Assembly: GCF_004001065.1 (NCBI RefSeq)
Contig: NZ_BIML01000022.1
Location: 1-64,000 of the forward strand
Direction of reading: 5' to 3'
Length of the DNA stretch: 64,000 nt
Source of the DNA: Paenibacillus xylaniclasticus
GTDB taxonomy: Bacteria > Bacillota > Bacilli > Paenibacillales > Paenibacillaceae
Below, one piece after another: positions 26,522 to 35,705 of the stretch. The first letter of the stretch is position 1. Each line of letters starts with the position of its first letter. The translations under genes and the position numbers were made by a program. Below the pieces are notes generated by a model that worked only from the letters and a program-made list of their open reading frames with translations, had not been told where the DNA came from and did no database searches.

Positions 26522-28255
26522 TTAAGGAGCTACGCCCCATACAATCGTGCCGCCTTGCAGCAGCGTAATTTTGTTCCAATCGACGAAGGACGTTTTCGTG
26601 CCGTCGAACGAATAGTCGTTCGATTCGTTGAAGTTCGACCAGTCAGACTTCGAAATGCGGATTTGAATCTCGCCCGTTTGTCCGCCAGCTGGAATGGATC
26701 CCGCGCTGGAACTGAACGACAGCTCGAGATACGTATCGGCGTTCGTACCAGACGTGTTGACGAATGTCCGGTTCACGTTCGAAGCACCAATCTGAGCCCA
26801 ATCTACATACGAGTTCAACGTTGCTGAGGAATCCTTCGTGAAGTAATAACGCAGCTTCACGTCGCTCAAGTTAACGGCAGTATTGCCCGTATTCTTAATG
26901 TTGAACGTCGCATAGATTTGGTTATCGTTCGCGTTGCCGTTATTTACTTTGTACTGTGCAACCAGCGAGCCCGTCGGAGGAGGAGTCGTACCGCCGCCAC
27001 CGCCGCCGTTCGTACCCGTAGGCGTTGCGCTTACTTGCGATGAGTTCACGCTGGAGCCTGCACTATTGGATGCACTGACGACATAATAATACGGTCTGCC
27101 ATTCGTTACATTCGTATCCGTATAGCTCGTCGATGTAACATTTGTCGCGATGTTCGTGTAAGGGCCGCCGCTGAACTCAGACCGTCTGACTGTATAGCTC
27201 GTCGCGCCGCTCGACGCCGACCAGCTAATCGTTACTTGACCGTTGCCCGCTGTCGCTGTCAAGCCCGTAGGCGCTGCAGGAGCCGTCGGATTCGTGCTGC
27301 CGCCGAGGTACTGTTTCAGCCATGTCAGCGCAGGACGCTCCGCGCCGGAGCTCGTGATCAGATGCGTATTGTCCGCCCACGTTTGTCCTTGGATATAGCC
27401 CCACAGCGTAATGCCTTTAACGTTAGGATGCTCCCACAGTACAGGGAACTTCGTCTGATAACGCGACAATTGCGTTGCATCGTCGCCCGTCATATCGAGC
27501 TCCGAAACGTAGATTGGAAGACCCGTCGCAGACAGCGTGTTCAGAATGCTGTTCATCGTGCTGACGGATACCTGATCCATATTGAAGTAGTGGGCTTGAA
27601 TACCGATACCGTCAACCAGCCCTCTAGCTTTCAACAGATTAATGATATTTACATATTGAGCCGTAGCGTTCGGATCGCTGATGATGCCATACTCGTTAAT
27701 GAGCAGCTTGGAGTTCGGGAATGCTTGTCTAGCTTGCTCGAACGACCAGATTACCCAGTCCCAGCCCGTCGAGCCGTCGCCGCCGATAGCGTTGCGGTAC
27801 GAAGGCTTGGCGTGAAGCGGCTCGTTGACGACGTCTACGAATTCGGAGTCGCCGTAACGAGCAGCTGCAGCTTGAATCCATTGAATGACCTCTGCCCTCT
27901 GGTCTGCTGCGGACAATCCAGAGATCCAGCCTGGCTCTTGGCTTCCCCATACGAGGGTATGAAATTTGAAAGGTAAACCGTTAGTCTTGGCATAGTTGTA
28001 TGCAAGGTCTGCCTGCGACCAGTTCATCGAGTTCCGGCTGCCCTCGACAGAGCCCCACTTCGTCGCGTTCTCCGGCGTAACCTGATTCCAATAGGTACCG
28101 AAGTTAGAAGGAACGCTGCTGGCGATAATGTTGCCTAGGAACTTAGAGCCCGATGTAAGGGCAGCGTCCGCCTTCTGCGCCTGGAATGCGAATACGGATG
28201 CAATCAGAGCAAAGGCAAGTAATAAATTCACTGACTTGGACTTCACGTTTAACAT
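26522..28255 (-). CDS. Secreted endo-1,4-beta-xylanase, GH10-Fn3-CBM3
   Basis: 577 residues. A signal peptide (SVNLLLAFALIASVFAFQ, cleaved near ADA) precedes a GH10 catalytic domain (about 32-320) with acid/base Glu in FVDVVNEPLH and nucleophile Glu in IYVSELDMTG. An Fn3 module (about 325-412) and a Gly/Thr/Pro linker lead to a CBM3 cellulose-binding module (about 428-577, LVAQYKVNNGNANDNQIY ... VWGVAP). It degrades xylan outside the cell, held near cellulose. GGAGGAG before ATG. A cre-like site about 110 bp upstream suggests CcpA repression. Confidence 0.93.
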   Translation of the reverse strand: MLNVKSKSVNLLLAFALIASVFAFQAQKADAALTSGSKFLGNIIASSVPSNFGTYWNQVTPENATKWGSVEGSRNSMNWSQADLAYNYAKTNGLPFKFHTLVWGSQEPGWISGLSAADQRAEVIQWIQAAAARYGDSEFVDVVNEPLHAKPSYRNAIGGDGSTGWDWVIWSFEQARQAFPNSKLLINEYGIISDPNATAQYVNIINLLKARGLVDGIGIQAHYFNMDQVSVSTMNSILNTLSATGLPIYVSELDMTGDDATQLSRYQTKFPVLWEHPNVKGITLWGYIQGQTWADNTHLITSSGAERPALTWLKQYLGGSTNPTAPAAPTGLTATAGNGQVTISWSASSGATSYTVRRSEFSGGPYTNIATNVTSTSYTDTNVTNGRPYYYVVSASNSAGSSVNSSQVSATPTGTNGGGGGGTTPPPTGSLVAQYKVNNGNANDNQIYATFNIKNTGNTAVNLSDVKLRYYFTKDSSATLNSYVDWAQIGASNVNRTFVNTSGTNADTYLELSFSSSAGSIPAGGQTGEIQIRISKSDWSNFNESNDYSFDGTKTSFVDWNKITLLQGGTIVWGVAP

Positions 28256-28365
28256 AATTCTCCTCCAATCCTTAGTGGAAAATATTATGTCTGACCTGTG
28301 AGCTCATCATCTGTCAGCCTGCTGAAACAACTTTGCCATCGGTCCCCCTTTCCTCTATCACTTTA

Positions 28366-28379
28366 AGATAGCGCTTACA
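28366..28379 (-). promoter_or_regulatory. Candidate CcpA cre site upstream of the xylanase gene
   Basis: TGTAAGCGCTATCT on the minus strand matches the cre consensus TGWAANCGNTNWCA except for the last base. It lies about 110 bp before the xylanase start, where bound CcpA-HPr could block transcription during growth on preferred sugars. Confidence 0.6.
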
Positions 28380-28387
28380 TTCTAATA

Positions 28388-28690
28388 TTATAAGAGTCTC
28401 CTTCTCCAAAATGCACTTAGTAAAATATAGACATTTCTCCATAAATTATAGAATAATGAATCAGGAGCATCCTTGCCGCTAAGCACCTCCTTCACAATGA
28501 GCGAGCCGATCACACTAGCGGCCGTCGGAACTTGTGCACCGGTCAGCGTCACATCAACTGATTTCTCTCCTCCTGACGATTCGCTCAGCGTAACGTTATT
28601 TTTGATATTGCCGACAAGAGCATCGATCACCTACTCCAAGCCTTGCTGCAGCTCTGGATCGTCCCGATCATCTAAAAGAAACGAATAAAA
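28388..28690 (-). pseudogene. Gene fragment with internal stop
   Basis: The minus frame reads FLLDDRDDPELQQGLE, a TAG, then VIDALVGNIKNNVTLSESSG and TGAQVPTAASVIGSLIVKEV before running into unrelated residues. Both parts share one frame, so the TAG looks like a nonsense mutation in a decayed gene. The pattern recalls internal segments of Paenibacillus envelope proteins that I cannot name. The remnant fills most of the 540-bp space between the xylanase and tetR genes, and no start codon or ribosome binding site is present. Confidence 0.5.
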
Positions 28691-28753
28691 AGATTAACAA
28701 AAAATGAACTCCCAACAGCCGCCAGGAGTAATGTCCGATAGAACAACAAAAAA

Positions 28754-28781
28754 CCAGCAGATCGAACAAGGGATCTACTGG
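28754..28781 (-). terminator. Terminator after tetR
   Basis: CCAGTAGATCC pairs with GATCTGCTGG around a short loop, and TTTTTTGTTGTT follows on the minus strand, about 20 bp past the tetR stop. Confidence 0.75.
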
Positions 28782-28799
28782 CCTTCTATTAATCGCTTC

Positions 28800-29399
28800 T
28801 TATTTAGTTCTAAAAGCGCCATTCGTCCGAATTAACTTAAACTGCTCGGCCAAATAGCGCGGGGAATACGGCATATCCTTACGCAGCCAAGAAACAATCG
28901 TGCCAATTAAAGCGGAGGAAGTATACCAAATCGCAATATCTTTCTGTATGCCGGCCTTGGTCAATTTGTCGCCTCCAAGGCGCTCGATCCGGTCTGTAAT
29001 ATTTTCTGTCAGCAGCCGAAGCAGCCGCTCCGTAAAAATCGGCGTTCGCCGCGAGCCTAGCACAACCTTATAAAATTTTGAGTTCTCGGCTATATGCTCC
29101 AACAGCTTCTCTAGCAGCGGCCATTCCCCTTCGTGTTGATGAATATAACCTATATCAGCGGCTCCATTCAATAACTGCGATAGTTTGTCCGTCATCTCGT
29201 CCGCCATCTTGTCCATCATATCCGGAATGTCACGGTAATGCAGATAGAAGGTGACTCGATTGATCGTTGCGCGCTCCGCGATCCGATTGACCGTTATTTT
29301 CTCAATCTCCATCTCTTGCAGCAGTTCAACGAAGGCGTCCCGGATCAGCTGACGTGTCCGAATAATCCGAGGATCAGTCGCCTGCTTTCGATTCTCCAT
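28800..29399 (-). CDS. TetR-family regulator of the adjacent MFS exporter
   Basis: 199 residues with a TetR helix-turn-helix (ITVNRIAERATINRVTFYLHY, about 34-54) and a TetR_C_8/DhaS-like effector domain. It is divergent from a DHA2 MFS gene 230 bp away, with a dyad (29566-29579) beside the MFS promoter. This is the classical layout of a drug-responsive repressor and its efflux pump. The ligand is unknown. Confidence 0.88.
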   Translation of the reverse strand: MENRKQATDPRIIRTRQLIRDAFVELLQEMEIEKITVNRIAERATINRVTFYLHYRDIPDMMDKMADEMTDKLSQLLNGAADIGYIHQHEGEWPLLEKLLEHIAENSKFYKVVLGSRRTPIFTERLLRLLTENITDRIERLGGDKLTKAGIQKDIAIWYTSSALIGTIVSWLRKDMPYSPRYLAEQFKLIRTNGAFRTK

Positions 29400-29523
29400 A
29401 CCGTTCCAATCCTTTCACTCGAAATATACGACAATTCCATCTATGTGTGTCGTATATCGTTTACTTAATTTGCATTTTATCATTGTTCTGTTGATTAATA
29501 TACATATCCAACAAAAACGTCGC

Positions 29524-29579
29524 TTGTAAACCTTTGGGATCAGTATATAATCTATTTCATACATTGTTGACTATACAAC
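29524..29579 (+). promoter_or_regulatory. MFS promoter with overlapping candidate TetR operator
   Basis: TTGTAA (29524-29529) and TATAAT (29546-29551) are separated by 16 bp. Fourteen bp farther, GTTGACTATACAAC (29566-29579) is a dyad with 4-bp arms, extended by CATTGTTG and CAACAGAATG, at the expected transcription start, a typical TetR repressor position. Confidence 0.55.
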
Positions 29580-29629
29580 AGAATGTAAATTAAGTCTACG
29601 GCAACATGAAAGGAAAGGATGGAGTGGAT

Positions 29630-31126
29630 TTGACAGAGAGAAAAGCAACACCGAGCGGTGCAATCAAACGCGGCACGATCTTATTCATTATGATCATTGG
29701 CGCTTTTCTTGCGACGCTTAATCAGACCATCATGAGCGTAGCTACGCCGGAATTAATGATTGATTTGGACATTACGGCTGCGACCGCACAATGGCTGACA
29801 ACAGGCTACTTGCTGGTGAATGGCGTACTGATTCCCATTACAGCTTACCTTATGCAGCGCTTTACGACACGGCAGCTATTCCTCACCTCGATGCTGACAT
29901 TCTTCATCGGCACCGTCGTATCGGCTATCGCAACCGGGTTCCCTGTTCTTCTGACGGGCCGGATGATTCAAGCGGCCGGAGCTGGCATCATTATGCCGCT
30001 GTTGATGAACGTCATTCTAACACTCTTCCCGCCTGAGAAGAGGGGCGGCGCAATGGGGATGGTCGGGCTCGCAATTATTTTCGCTCCGGCTATCGGTCCT
30101 ACGCTTGCTGGGTACATTCTTGAGAATTACGAATGGGAAATGATGTTCTATGGCATGATTCCGCTTGCCATTATTGTTATTGCGCTTGGATTTATTTATT
30201 TGCGCAACGTATCGGAAACGGTGGTTACGAAGATCGACATCCTCAGCGTTATCTTGTCCACCGTTGGCTTCGGTGCCGTACTGTACGGATTTAGCAGCGC
30301 CGGCTCCAAAGGCTGGTCTAGCACTGAAGTTATTGTAGGCATTATCGTGGGCGTAGTCGCGCTTGCTCTGTTCACGCTGCGTCAGCTTACGTCGAACAAT
30401 CCGCTGCTTGATCTTAGAGCTTTCAAGTATAATATGTTTACTTTGACGACAATTATTAATATTGCCGTCACAATGGTGATGTACGCGGACATGATGCTGC
30501 TTCCATTGTATCTGCAAAGCGCCCGCGGCTACTCCGCGATCGAATCCGGCCTGCTCATGCTCCCTGGCGCACTCATCATGGGCTTCATGATGCCGGTAGC
30601 CGGCAAATTGTTCGATAAGTTCGGCGCGAAATGGCTGGCGGTCGCCGGTCTCGCCATTACAATTGTTACAACTCTCGGATTCATCAATCTGACGGATTCC
30701 ACTAGCTTTACTTATCTCGTGCTCATGTCAACAGGCCGTCGTATCGGCATGGCATTGTTCATGATGCCGATCCAGACAGCTGGCTTGAACCAGCTGCCGA
30801 ACAGGCTGAATGCACACGGTACAGCGATCTCCAACACAATCCGTCAAGTAGCTGGTGCTATCGGTACAGCACTGCTCGTAACGATCATGACCAACCGCGC
30901 TACGACGCATGCCAAAGAATTCATGACTTCCGGCGCAGCTCAGGGCTGGACGAAGGAACAGCTCACTACGAATGCTGCGATCGAAGGCATCAACGACGCT
31001 TACCTCGTCATTATCGGGATCGGAGTTATCGGGCTGCTGCTCTCGTTCTTCATTAAGCGCGTCAAGCAGGCCGAAGACGGCCCTGTTACAGCACCTTTGA
31101 AGAAAGCATCCGTGCAAGAAGCCTAA
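29630..31126 (+). CDS. MFS drug exporter, DHA2 (EmrB/QacA) family
   Basis: About 498 residues with 14 predicted transmembrane helices. Family motifs are LNQTIMSVATPELMIDL in TM1, QWLTTGYLLVNGVLIPITAYL in TM2, and GRMIQAAGAGIIMPLLMN in TM4. It exports lipophilic cations or other drugs using the proton gradient. TTG 29630 with GGAG five bases upstream fits best; ATG 29606 in frame is an alternative. It is probably repressed by the divergent TetR. A strong terminator follows. Confidence 0.88.
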   Translation: MTERKATPSGAIKRGTILFIMIIGAFLATLNQTIMSVATPELMIDLDITAATAQWLTTGYLLVNGVLIPITAYLMQRFTTRQLFLTSMLTFFIGTVVSAIATGFPVLLTGRMIQAAGAGIIMPLLMNVILTLFPPEKRGGAMGMVGLAIIFAPAIGPTLAGYILENYEWEMMFYGMIPLAIIVIALGFIYLRNVSETVVTKIDILSVILSTVGFGAVLYGFSSAGSKGWSSTEVIVGIIVGVVALALFTLRQLTSNNPLLDLRAFKYNMFTLTTIINIAVTMVMYADMMLLPLYLQSARGYSAIESGLLMLPGALIMGFMMPVAGKLFDKFGAKWLAVAGLAITIVTTLGFINLTDSTSFTYLVLMSTGRRIGMALFMMPIQTAGLNQLPNRLNAHGTAISNTIRQVAGAIGTALLVTIMTNRATTHAKEFMTSGAAQGWTKEQLTTNAAIEGINDAYLVIIGIGVIGLLLSFFIKRVKQAEDGPVTAPLKKASVQEA

Positions 31127-31129
31127 AAG

Positions 31130-31171
31130 AAATAGCGGTGCCAAGAGGTTACTCTTGAGCACCGCTATTTT
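31130..31171. terminator. Terminator after the MFS gene
   Basis: AAATAGCGGTGC...AAGAG and its complement form an 18-bp stem with a GTTA loop and one bulge, followed by TTTTATTG on the plus strand. Confidence 0.85.
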
Positions 31172-31432
31172 ATTGCTGCTGCAGAAATTACGCACCCGCC
31201 TGGGCGAGGGCTCTGTAGATACTCGCAATTTGCTGCTCCCCGCTTCCTCAGACTCGCCGCCGCTAGCTCTCGTCTTTCGCTGCCCGCTTGCCCTAGCCAA
31301 TTGCCGCCGCTTGCCCCCTGCTAGCGCTCGAACACCACTGTTTCTGCATCTAGTGCAGTAATTTCTCAGCGTACCTCCTAGGTCGCACGCAAGTATGCAT
31401 AAAATGCAGGCTTTTCCGCCGAAATATCTATA
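31172..31432. other. Intergenic stretch without gene
   Basis: About 260 bp (306 with the terminator) between converging genes. It contains palindromic TGCATCTAGTGCA (about 31346) and ATGCATAAAATGCA pieces resembling dispersed intergenic repeats of Paenibacillaceae, but no coding signal. A 68-codon plus frame here has no ribosome binding site. Confidence 0.45.
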
Positions 31433-32822
31433 TTAGTTAAAAAAATGAACCGGCAGCTCGATCCGAAACAACGAAGAATACTGCGTATCCTCCAGCAGCT
31501 CGATCGTTCCTCCGTGACGGGTAACAATTTTGCGGCAAATGGCCAATCCGAGCCCGGTGCCATCCTCCGATGGCGCGGTTCCGCGCACGAATTCTTCGAA
31601 CAGCTGCTCGCGGTTCTCCTGCGGAAGCCCGACGCCGTTATCTCCGATCCAGAGCAGCACACGCCCTTCTTCCTCTCGGCATGCGGCATACAGCGTCGTA
31701 CCCGGAGGATTATATTTCAGCGCGTTGCCGATCAAGTTGTCGACGACGCGGTTCATTTGCATCCGATCCATCAGGACGTACAGGGGCGCCTCTTCAATAT
31801 CGATCTGCAGCTCGAATTGACGCTGCTCGATGTCGGTGTAACGCTCTGCAATATTTTGCTGCAGCCACTTCGTGACGTTGACCCGCTCCAGCTCCAGCTT
31901 CAGGTGAGGATCGTCCAGCTTCGCCAGCTCGAATAGGTCATGCACCAGCTGGCTCATATACGCCGCTTTATTATGGATATGCCGGACGTACCTCTGCTTA
32001 TGGCTTTCATCCAGTTCATACTGCTCCAGCAGAAGCTGCGAGTAACCCATGATCGAGGTGATCGGCGTCTTCAAATCGTGGGACAGATGGAGCAGCAAAT
32101 TTTGCCGATTAAGCTCTGCTTTCTCCTTATATACCGCAGCCGATTGCAGCCGCTCCGCCATGTCGTTGAAGGCGTCACGAATTTCGGCCAATTCCTTCTC
32201 CGCATAGAAATCAAGCCGCGTTGCATATTGCAATTGTTCCATTTCTTTAATCCCGGCAACAATTAACTGAAGCGGTCTCTTCACCTTGCGGACTGAATAT
32301 GCCGTATAGTAATAAAGAGCGACACTGAGCAGCATGAGCATACAGCCTGCGAGTATCGATAACGCAATAAGCGTCATCTTGAGCGGCTCTTCTATTTTCC
32401 ACAGCAGCGTGTACCGCTCCCCATTCGGTCCTTCGACCAGATAAGCATGATAAATAAGCGAGCCGCCGTTGCGTTGCAAATCCATTTGAGTGTACAGCCC
32501 GCCTTCCCCATACGACACGATCTCGTCTCGCTTCAGCCCTTCAACAGCGACGATGCTGCCTGATTCATCGACAAGCTCCAGCCATCCGCCGTACGGTTCA
32601 AGCAGCTCTCCTCTTAACGTACCCGTTGCTTCATTATAAAGCTGGCTAGCATCAATTCGTTGGAAGTTAGGCTCCTTCGCAATAAACCGATCCATAACGA
32701 AGTCCATCACCAATAGAGAAATGAATGTCACGAGGATCAATATTCCTATGATGGCTAAATAGTTCCGCAGAAACAGCCGGATGAGCGGCCGCCTGCCTAA
32801 GCGGTAGTTATCGTTTCTCAAA
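31433..32822 (-). CDS. Membrane sensor histidine kinase
   Basis: 463 residues from TTG 32822 (LRNDNYRLGRRPLIR). The longer open frame upstream runs antisense-like through the regulator gene and is not credible. TM1 is about 22-45 (YLAIIGILILVTFISLLVM), followed by an external domain, TM2 about 160-185, HAMP, HisKA with His in HLSHDLKTPITSIMGY, and HATPase_c with NALKYNPPGT, IGDNGVGLP and GTGLGLAIC. It overlaps the regulator gene by 15 bp. The adjoining SLH hydrolase gene suggests an envelope signal. Confidence 0.88.
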
Positions 32823-33500
32823 TCGGTAGCCGAGCCCCCTGATCGTAATAAGATGGACGGGCTTCCTCGGATTATCCTCGATTTTGTCCCGCAGCTTGCT
32901 GATGTAGACCATGACGAGATTCTCGTCCCCCATATACTCCTCGCCCCATACTTGCTCATAGATTTGTGCCTTCGTATAGACGCGGCCTGCGTTACTCATC
33001 AATAAAGCGAGTATGCGGAATTCATACGACGTCATATCCTTCTTCTCGCCATGGACGTACAGCTGGCAGCTCTCCAAATCGAGCTTAATACCGGCAATTT
33101 CGATCTGCTCGCGGCGCTGATGGCTCATCTGAGCATACGATTCCGCTCGTCTGAACAAAGCTTGAATACGACTGACAACTTCAATCGGATTGAACGGCTT
33201 GCCAATATAATCGTCCGCTCCGAGCTGCAGGCCGTTAATGCGATCCATCGCGTCCGACTTGGCGGATAAGAACAAGAAAGGCACCTGCGACTGCTGCCGC
33301 ATCGTCTTGAGCAGCTCGATCCCGTCCATCTCCGGCATCATCACATCGGCTAGGACAAGATCAATCCGCTCCTTCTGAAAGATCGCATACGCTTCCTTGC
33401 CGTTACCGGCTTCAAAGCAGCCGTATCCATAGTTGCGCAAGTATATGACGAGCAGCTCGCGGATTTCTTTATCATCGTCAATAACAAGAATCGATTTGAT
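32808..33500 (-). CDS. OmpR-family response regulator with non-canonical start codon
   Basis: The receiver N-terminus (SILVIDDDKEIRELLVIYL) is fully encoded, but no ATG, GTG or TTG lies before it: the in-frame stop TAA (33504-33506) is followed by CTC then ATC AAA TCG. GGAGGG sits eight bases before ATC 33500, exactly where ATG would be expected, so AUC initiation or loss of ATG (ATG to ATC) is likely. From there the product is 230 residues: Asp in VLADVMMPEMDG, Lys in IGKPFNP, and a winged helix ending IRGLGYRFEKR. The first conventional start lies after the acidic pocket and would give a crippled protein. Confidence 0.8.
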   Translation of the reverse strand: MKSILVIDDDKEIRELLVIYLRNYGYGCFEAGNGKEAYAIFQKERIDLVLADVMMPEMDGIELLKTMRQQSQVPFLFLSAKSDAMDRINGLQLGADDYIGKPFNPIEVVSRIQALFRRAESYAQMSHQRREQIEIAGIKLDLESCQLYVHGEKKDMTSYEFRILALLMSNAGRVYTKAQIYEQVWGEEYMGDENLVMVYISKLRDKIEDNPRKPVHLITIRGLGYRFEKR

Positions 33501-33527
33501 GAGTTAACCCTCCTAATCTACACGTAT

Positions 33528-33562
33528 CCCTCCTGCCGCACGGCGATCCGGCTGCAGGAGGG
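33528..33562. terminator. Hairpin after the SLH hydrolase gene
   Basis: CCCTCCTGC pairs with GCAGGAGGG around a 17-nt centre that can pair partly. No good T-tract follows on the minus strand, so it may act as a partial terminator or processing site between the hydrolase gene and the downstream regulator-kinase pair. Confidence 0.5.
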
Positions 33563-33572
33563 CTCACTAGTT

Positions 33573-35603
33573 TTAATATAAATGGTCTGCGAACTTCGAC
33601 AGAAGAGCAGCTGCTTCTTCTCTTAACATCGGATCATTCGGCCGGTACTGTACCGCACCGTTCGGAGACTCTGTCACGTCGGGCCCATATAATCTTTTCG
33701 CCACAACGTACTTAACCCCTCCTGCCGCCCATGGAGCAACGCTTCCTTCAAGCTTGGCATCAAGCGGCGCGGCATGCAGGTAGGCCACTGCCAAATTATA
33801 GACGATGGATGCCGCCTCCGCTCTCGTGATCGGTCTCAGCGGATGGAATTTACCGTCTCCCGCTCCTTTAATAATACCGAATTCATAAGCCGCTTGAATC
33901 TCTTGCTTATACGGACTGTCAACAATATCGGCAAATGCTGGCTGCTGCACAGATGGCGAAATGCCGGACCAGCGAATAAACCATTGGACGAACTCGCCCC
34001 TCGTTATCTTCTGTTTCGGATGGAACAGCTCATCTTCGTTATCTTGACTGATGACGCCAAGCTGGCGCAGGTGGTGAATGTTTTCGGAATAGAGATCATC
34101 GGCGGCGATATCGGGATAACGATGAGGCTCCGGCAGCTTTTGCGCCCAGCTGTCTGACTTCACGTCATAATAGAATGCGCGCACCGAGCCGTCCGAGTTT
34201 AATATGAACGCCGCCTTAACCCCGTTCTCATCCTGGTACAGCAGCGGTTCGAGCTCTGTAAGCTTATGCTCGCCAAGCGGATCGGCTGCGATCAATTGTC
34301 CATCCTCGACGCGAATACGAGTCGTCCACATCCGGTTACGCAGGTCGCCGTATACACCTTCGAATCGACTCAGAGATGACGCAGCGGAAGCGGCCGGCTT
34401 CACGGATTGAGTCAAGTCAGCCTCCTCTTCTGGAAAATAACGATCCATGAACGCCTCGAAGAACGGCAGGCGGAATTCAAAATCTTTGTTCACATTCAAA
34501 TATACGCCAACCTTCTGCTCAGGCAGCAGCCACATGCCGCTGTGGTAGCCGGATTCGTCTCCGCCTTTCTCCACAACGTAATGCCCGTTATATACTTGCC
34601 GGTTCGAGTATTCGAAGCCGTATGCCATATTCGGCAGCTTCGAATGGATGGCAAGCTGCGGCTTATGCATCTCGGCTGTCGTCTCTTCCTTCAGAATGAC
34701 CGCATCGCCAAGCTTGCCGCCTCCTAAGTGCGCCATCATGAACCGAGCCATGTCCGCTCCGGTCGAGAGCATTCCCCCCGCAGGCAATACGGACGGCACG
34801 GTCGTGTAGGCTGGAATGGGCTCGCCCTCCACGTTATATGGAACCGCCAAATTCTCCATCATGCGCGGCGTTAATCGGAACTCGCTGTTCACCATTCCCA
34901 GCGGCTTGTAGATATGTTCGCGTACATACTGCTCGAACGGCTGGCCTGATACTTGCTCGACAACATAGCCCTGCAGCGTAAAGCCAAAATTGTCATAGCG
35001 ATAATATTGTCCAGGCTCCCGGATAATCGTTGGAACATGACTTTCCACGAACGATTGCAGAGGGATATCTCGTTCCAGGTCGTTCGTCCCCATCTCAGAC
35101 GTGTCCCCGTATTCGAACCCGGTACTGTTCATTAGCAAGTCTCGCATTGTCAGCGGCGTATTGGTCTTGTTCGGGATGTTCAGCCTGCTCATGTAAGCAG
35201 ACAGGTCGGTGTTCAAATCCAGCTTCCCTTGCTCCGCCAGCTGCATAACAGCGGTAGACGTCACGACCTTCGAGACCGATGCAATTCGGAACACGGTCGT
35301 ATCCGGATCAACGGCAATCTTGCGCTCCACATCGGCATAGCCATACCCCTTGCTCGCTAACACTTCATCGCCTTGGACGACGACAGCGACGGCTCCTGCG
35401 ATATTGTCGCGTATATCAGGCTGTGCCATGAACGTATCGAGAAACTGCTGAACGTCCTCCGCCTGCAGCGGATGGCCCTCTTGTCCTTGCACCGATGCAG
35501 CGAATGTCTGTTGTCCCAGCGCACCGCCTCCCAAGACACCTCCCGACAGCACAAGCGCCATTCCTAATGCCGTACTCGTACGCCACGCTTTCCATTTACT
35601 CAT
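33573..35603 (-). CDS. Surface-anchored serine hydrolase (beta-lactamase/PBP fold) with SLH domains, paralog 2
   Basis: 676 residues from ATG 35603 (GGGAG nine bases upstream; the ORF is open 13 codons more). A signal peptide (TALGMALVLSGGVLGGGALG) leads to a class C beta-lactamase-like domain with SxxK in FRIASVSKVVTSTAVMQLAEQ and YDNFGF, a middle domain, and SLH repeats (ITRGEFVQWFIRWSG, PITRAEAASIVYNLA). It shares the whole architecture with the gene at 22413. It precedes the response regulator/kinase pair on the same strand, so the three may form one unit responding to wall stress. Confidence 0.88.
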   Translation of the reverse strand: MSKWKAWRTSTALGMALVLSGGVLGGGALGQQTFAASVQGQEGHPLQAEDVQQFLDTFMAQPDIRDNIAGAVAVVVQGDEVLASKGYGYADVERKIAVDPDTTVFRIASVSKVVTSTAVMQLAEQGKLDLNTDLSAYMSRLNIPNKTNTPLTMRDLLMNSTGFEYGDTSEMGTNDLERDIPLQSFVESHVPTIIREPGQYYRYDNFGFTLQGYVVEQVSGQPFEQYVREHIYKPLGMVNSEFRLTPRMMENLAVPYNVEGEPIPAYTTVPSVLPAGGMLSTGADMARFMMAHLGGGKLGDAVILKEETTAEMHKPQLAIHSKLPNMAYGFEYSNRQVYNGHYVVEKGGDESGYHSGMWLLPEQKVGVYLNVNKDFEFRLPFFEAFMDRYFPEEEADLTQSVKPAASAASSLSRFEGVYGDLRNRMWTTRIRVEDGQLIAADPLGEHKLTELEPLLYQDENGVKAAFILNSDGSVRAFYYDVKSDSWAQKLPEPHRYPDIAADDLYSENIHHLRQLGVISQDNEDELFHPKQKITRGEFVQWFIRWSGISPSVQQPAFADIVDSPYKQEIQAAYEFGIIKGAGDGKFHPLRPITRAEAASIVYNLAVAYLHAAPLDAKLEGSVAPWAAGGVKYVVAKRLYGPDVTESPNGAVQYRPNDPMLREEAAALLSKFADHLY

Positions 35604-35662
35604 AATATTGATCTCCCTCTCTCCTAACGATTTATTATCCATCGTTAGAATAGCTGAGAGAG

Positions 35663-35691
35663 CTTAATGCGGATTCGATACAACCTTAATG
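35663..35691 (-). promoter_or_regulatory. Direct repeats before the SLH hydrolase gene
   Basis: CATTAAG (minus strand) occurs twice with 22-bp spacing, two helical turns, between 60 and 90 bp before the start codon. OmpR-type regulators bind such direct repeats, and the linked regulator at 32808 is a candidate. Confidence 0.4.
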
Positions 35692-35705
35692 TAATGTGAA
35701 AAATA

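Noticed and set aside
31172-31432. CRISPR or structured RNA in the repeat-like intergenic region
   Set aside because: Short palindromes are present, but there is no regular repeat-spacer unit or conserved RNA pattern.
32823-32959. Upstream extension of the second histidine kinase to an ATG at 32959
   Set aside because: The added residues are Ser/Arg-rich and lie over the coding sequence of the response regulator in another frame; the TTG at 32822 begins the normal kinase N-terminus.
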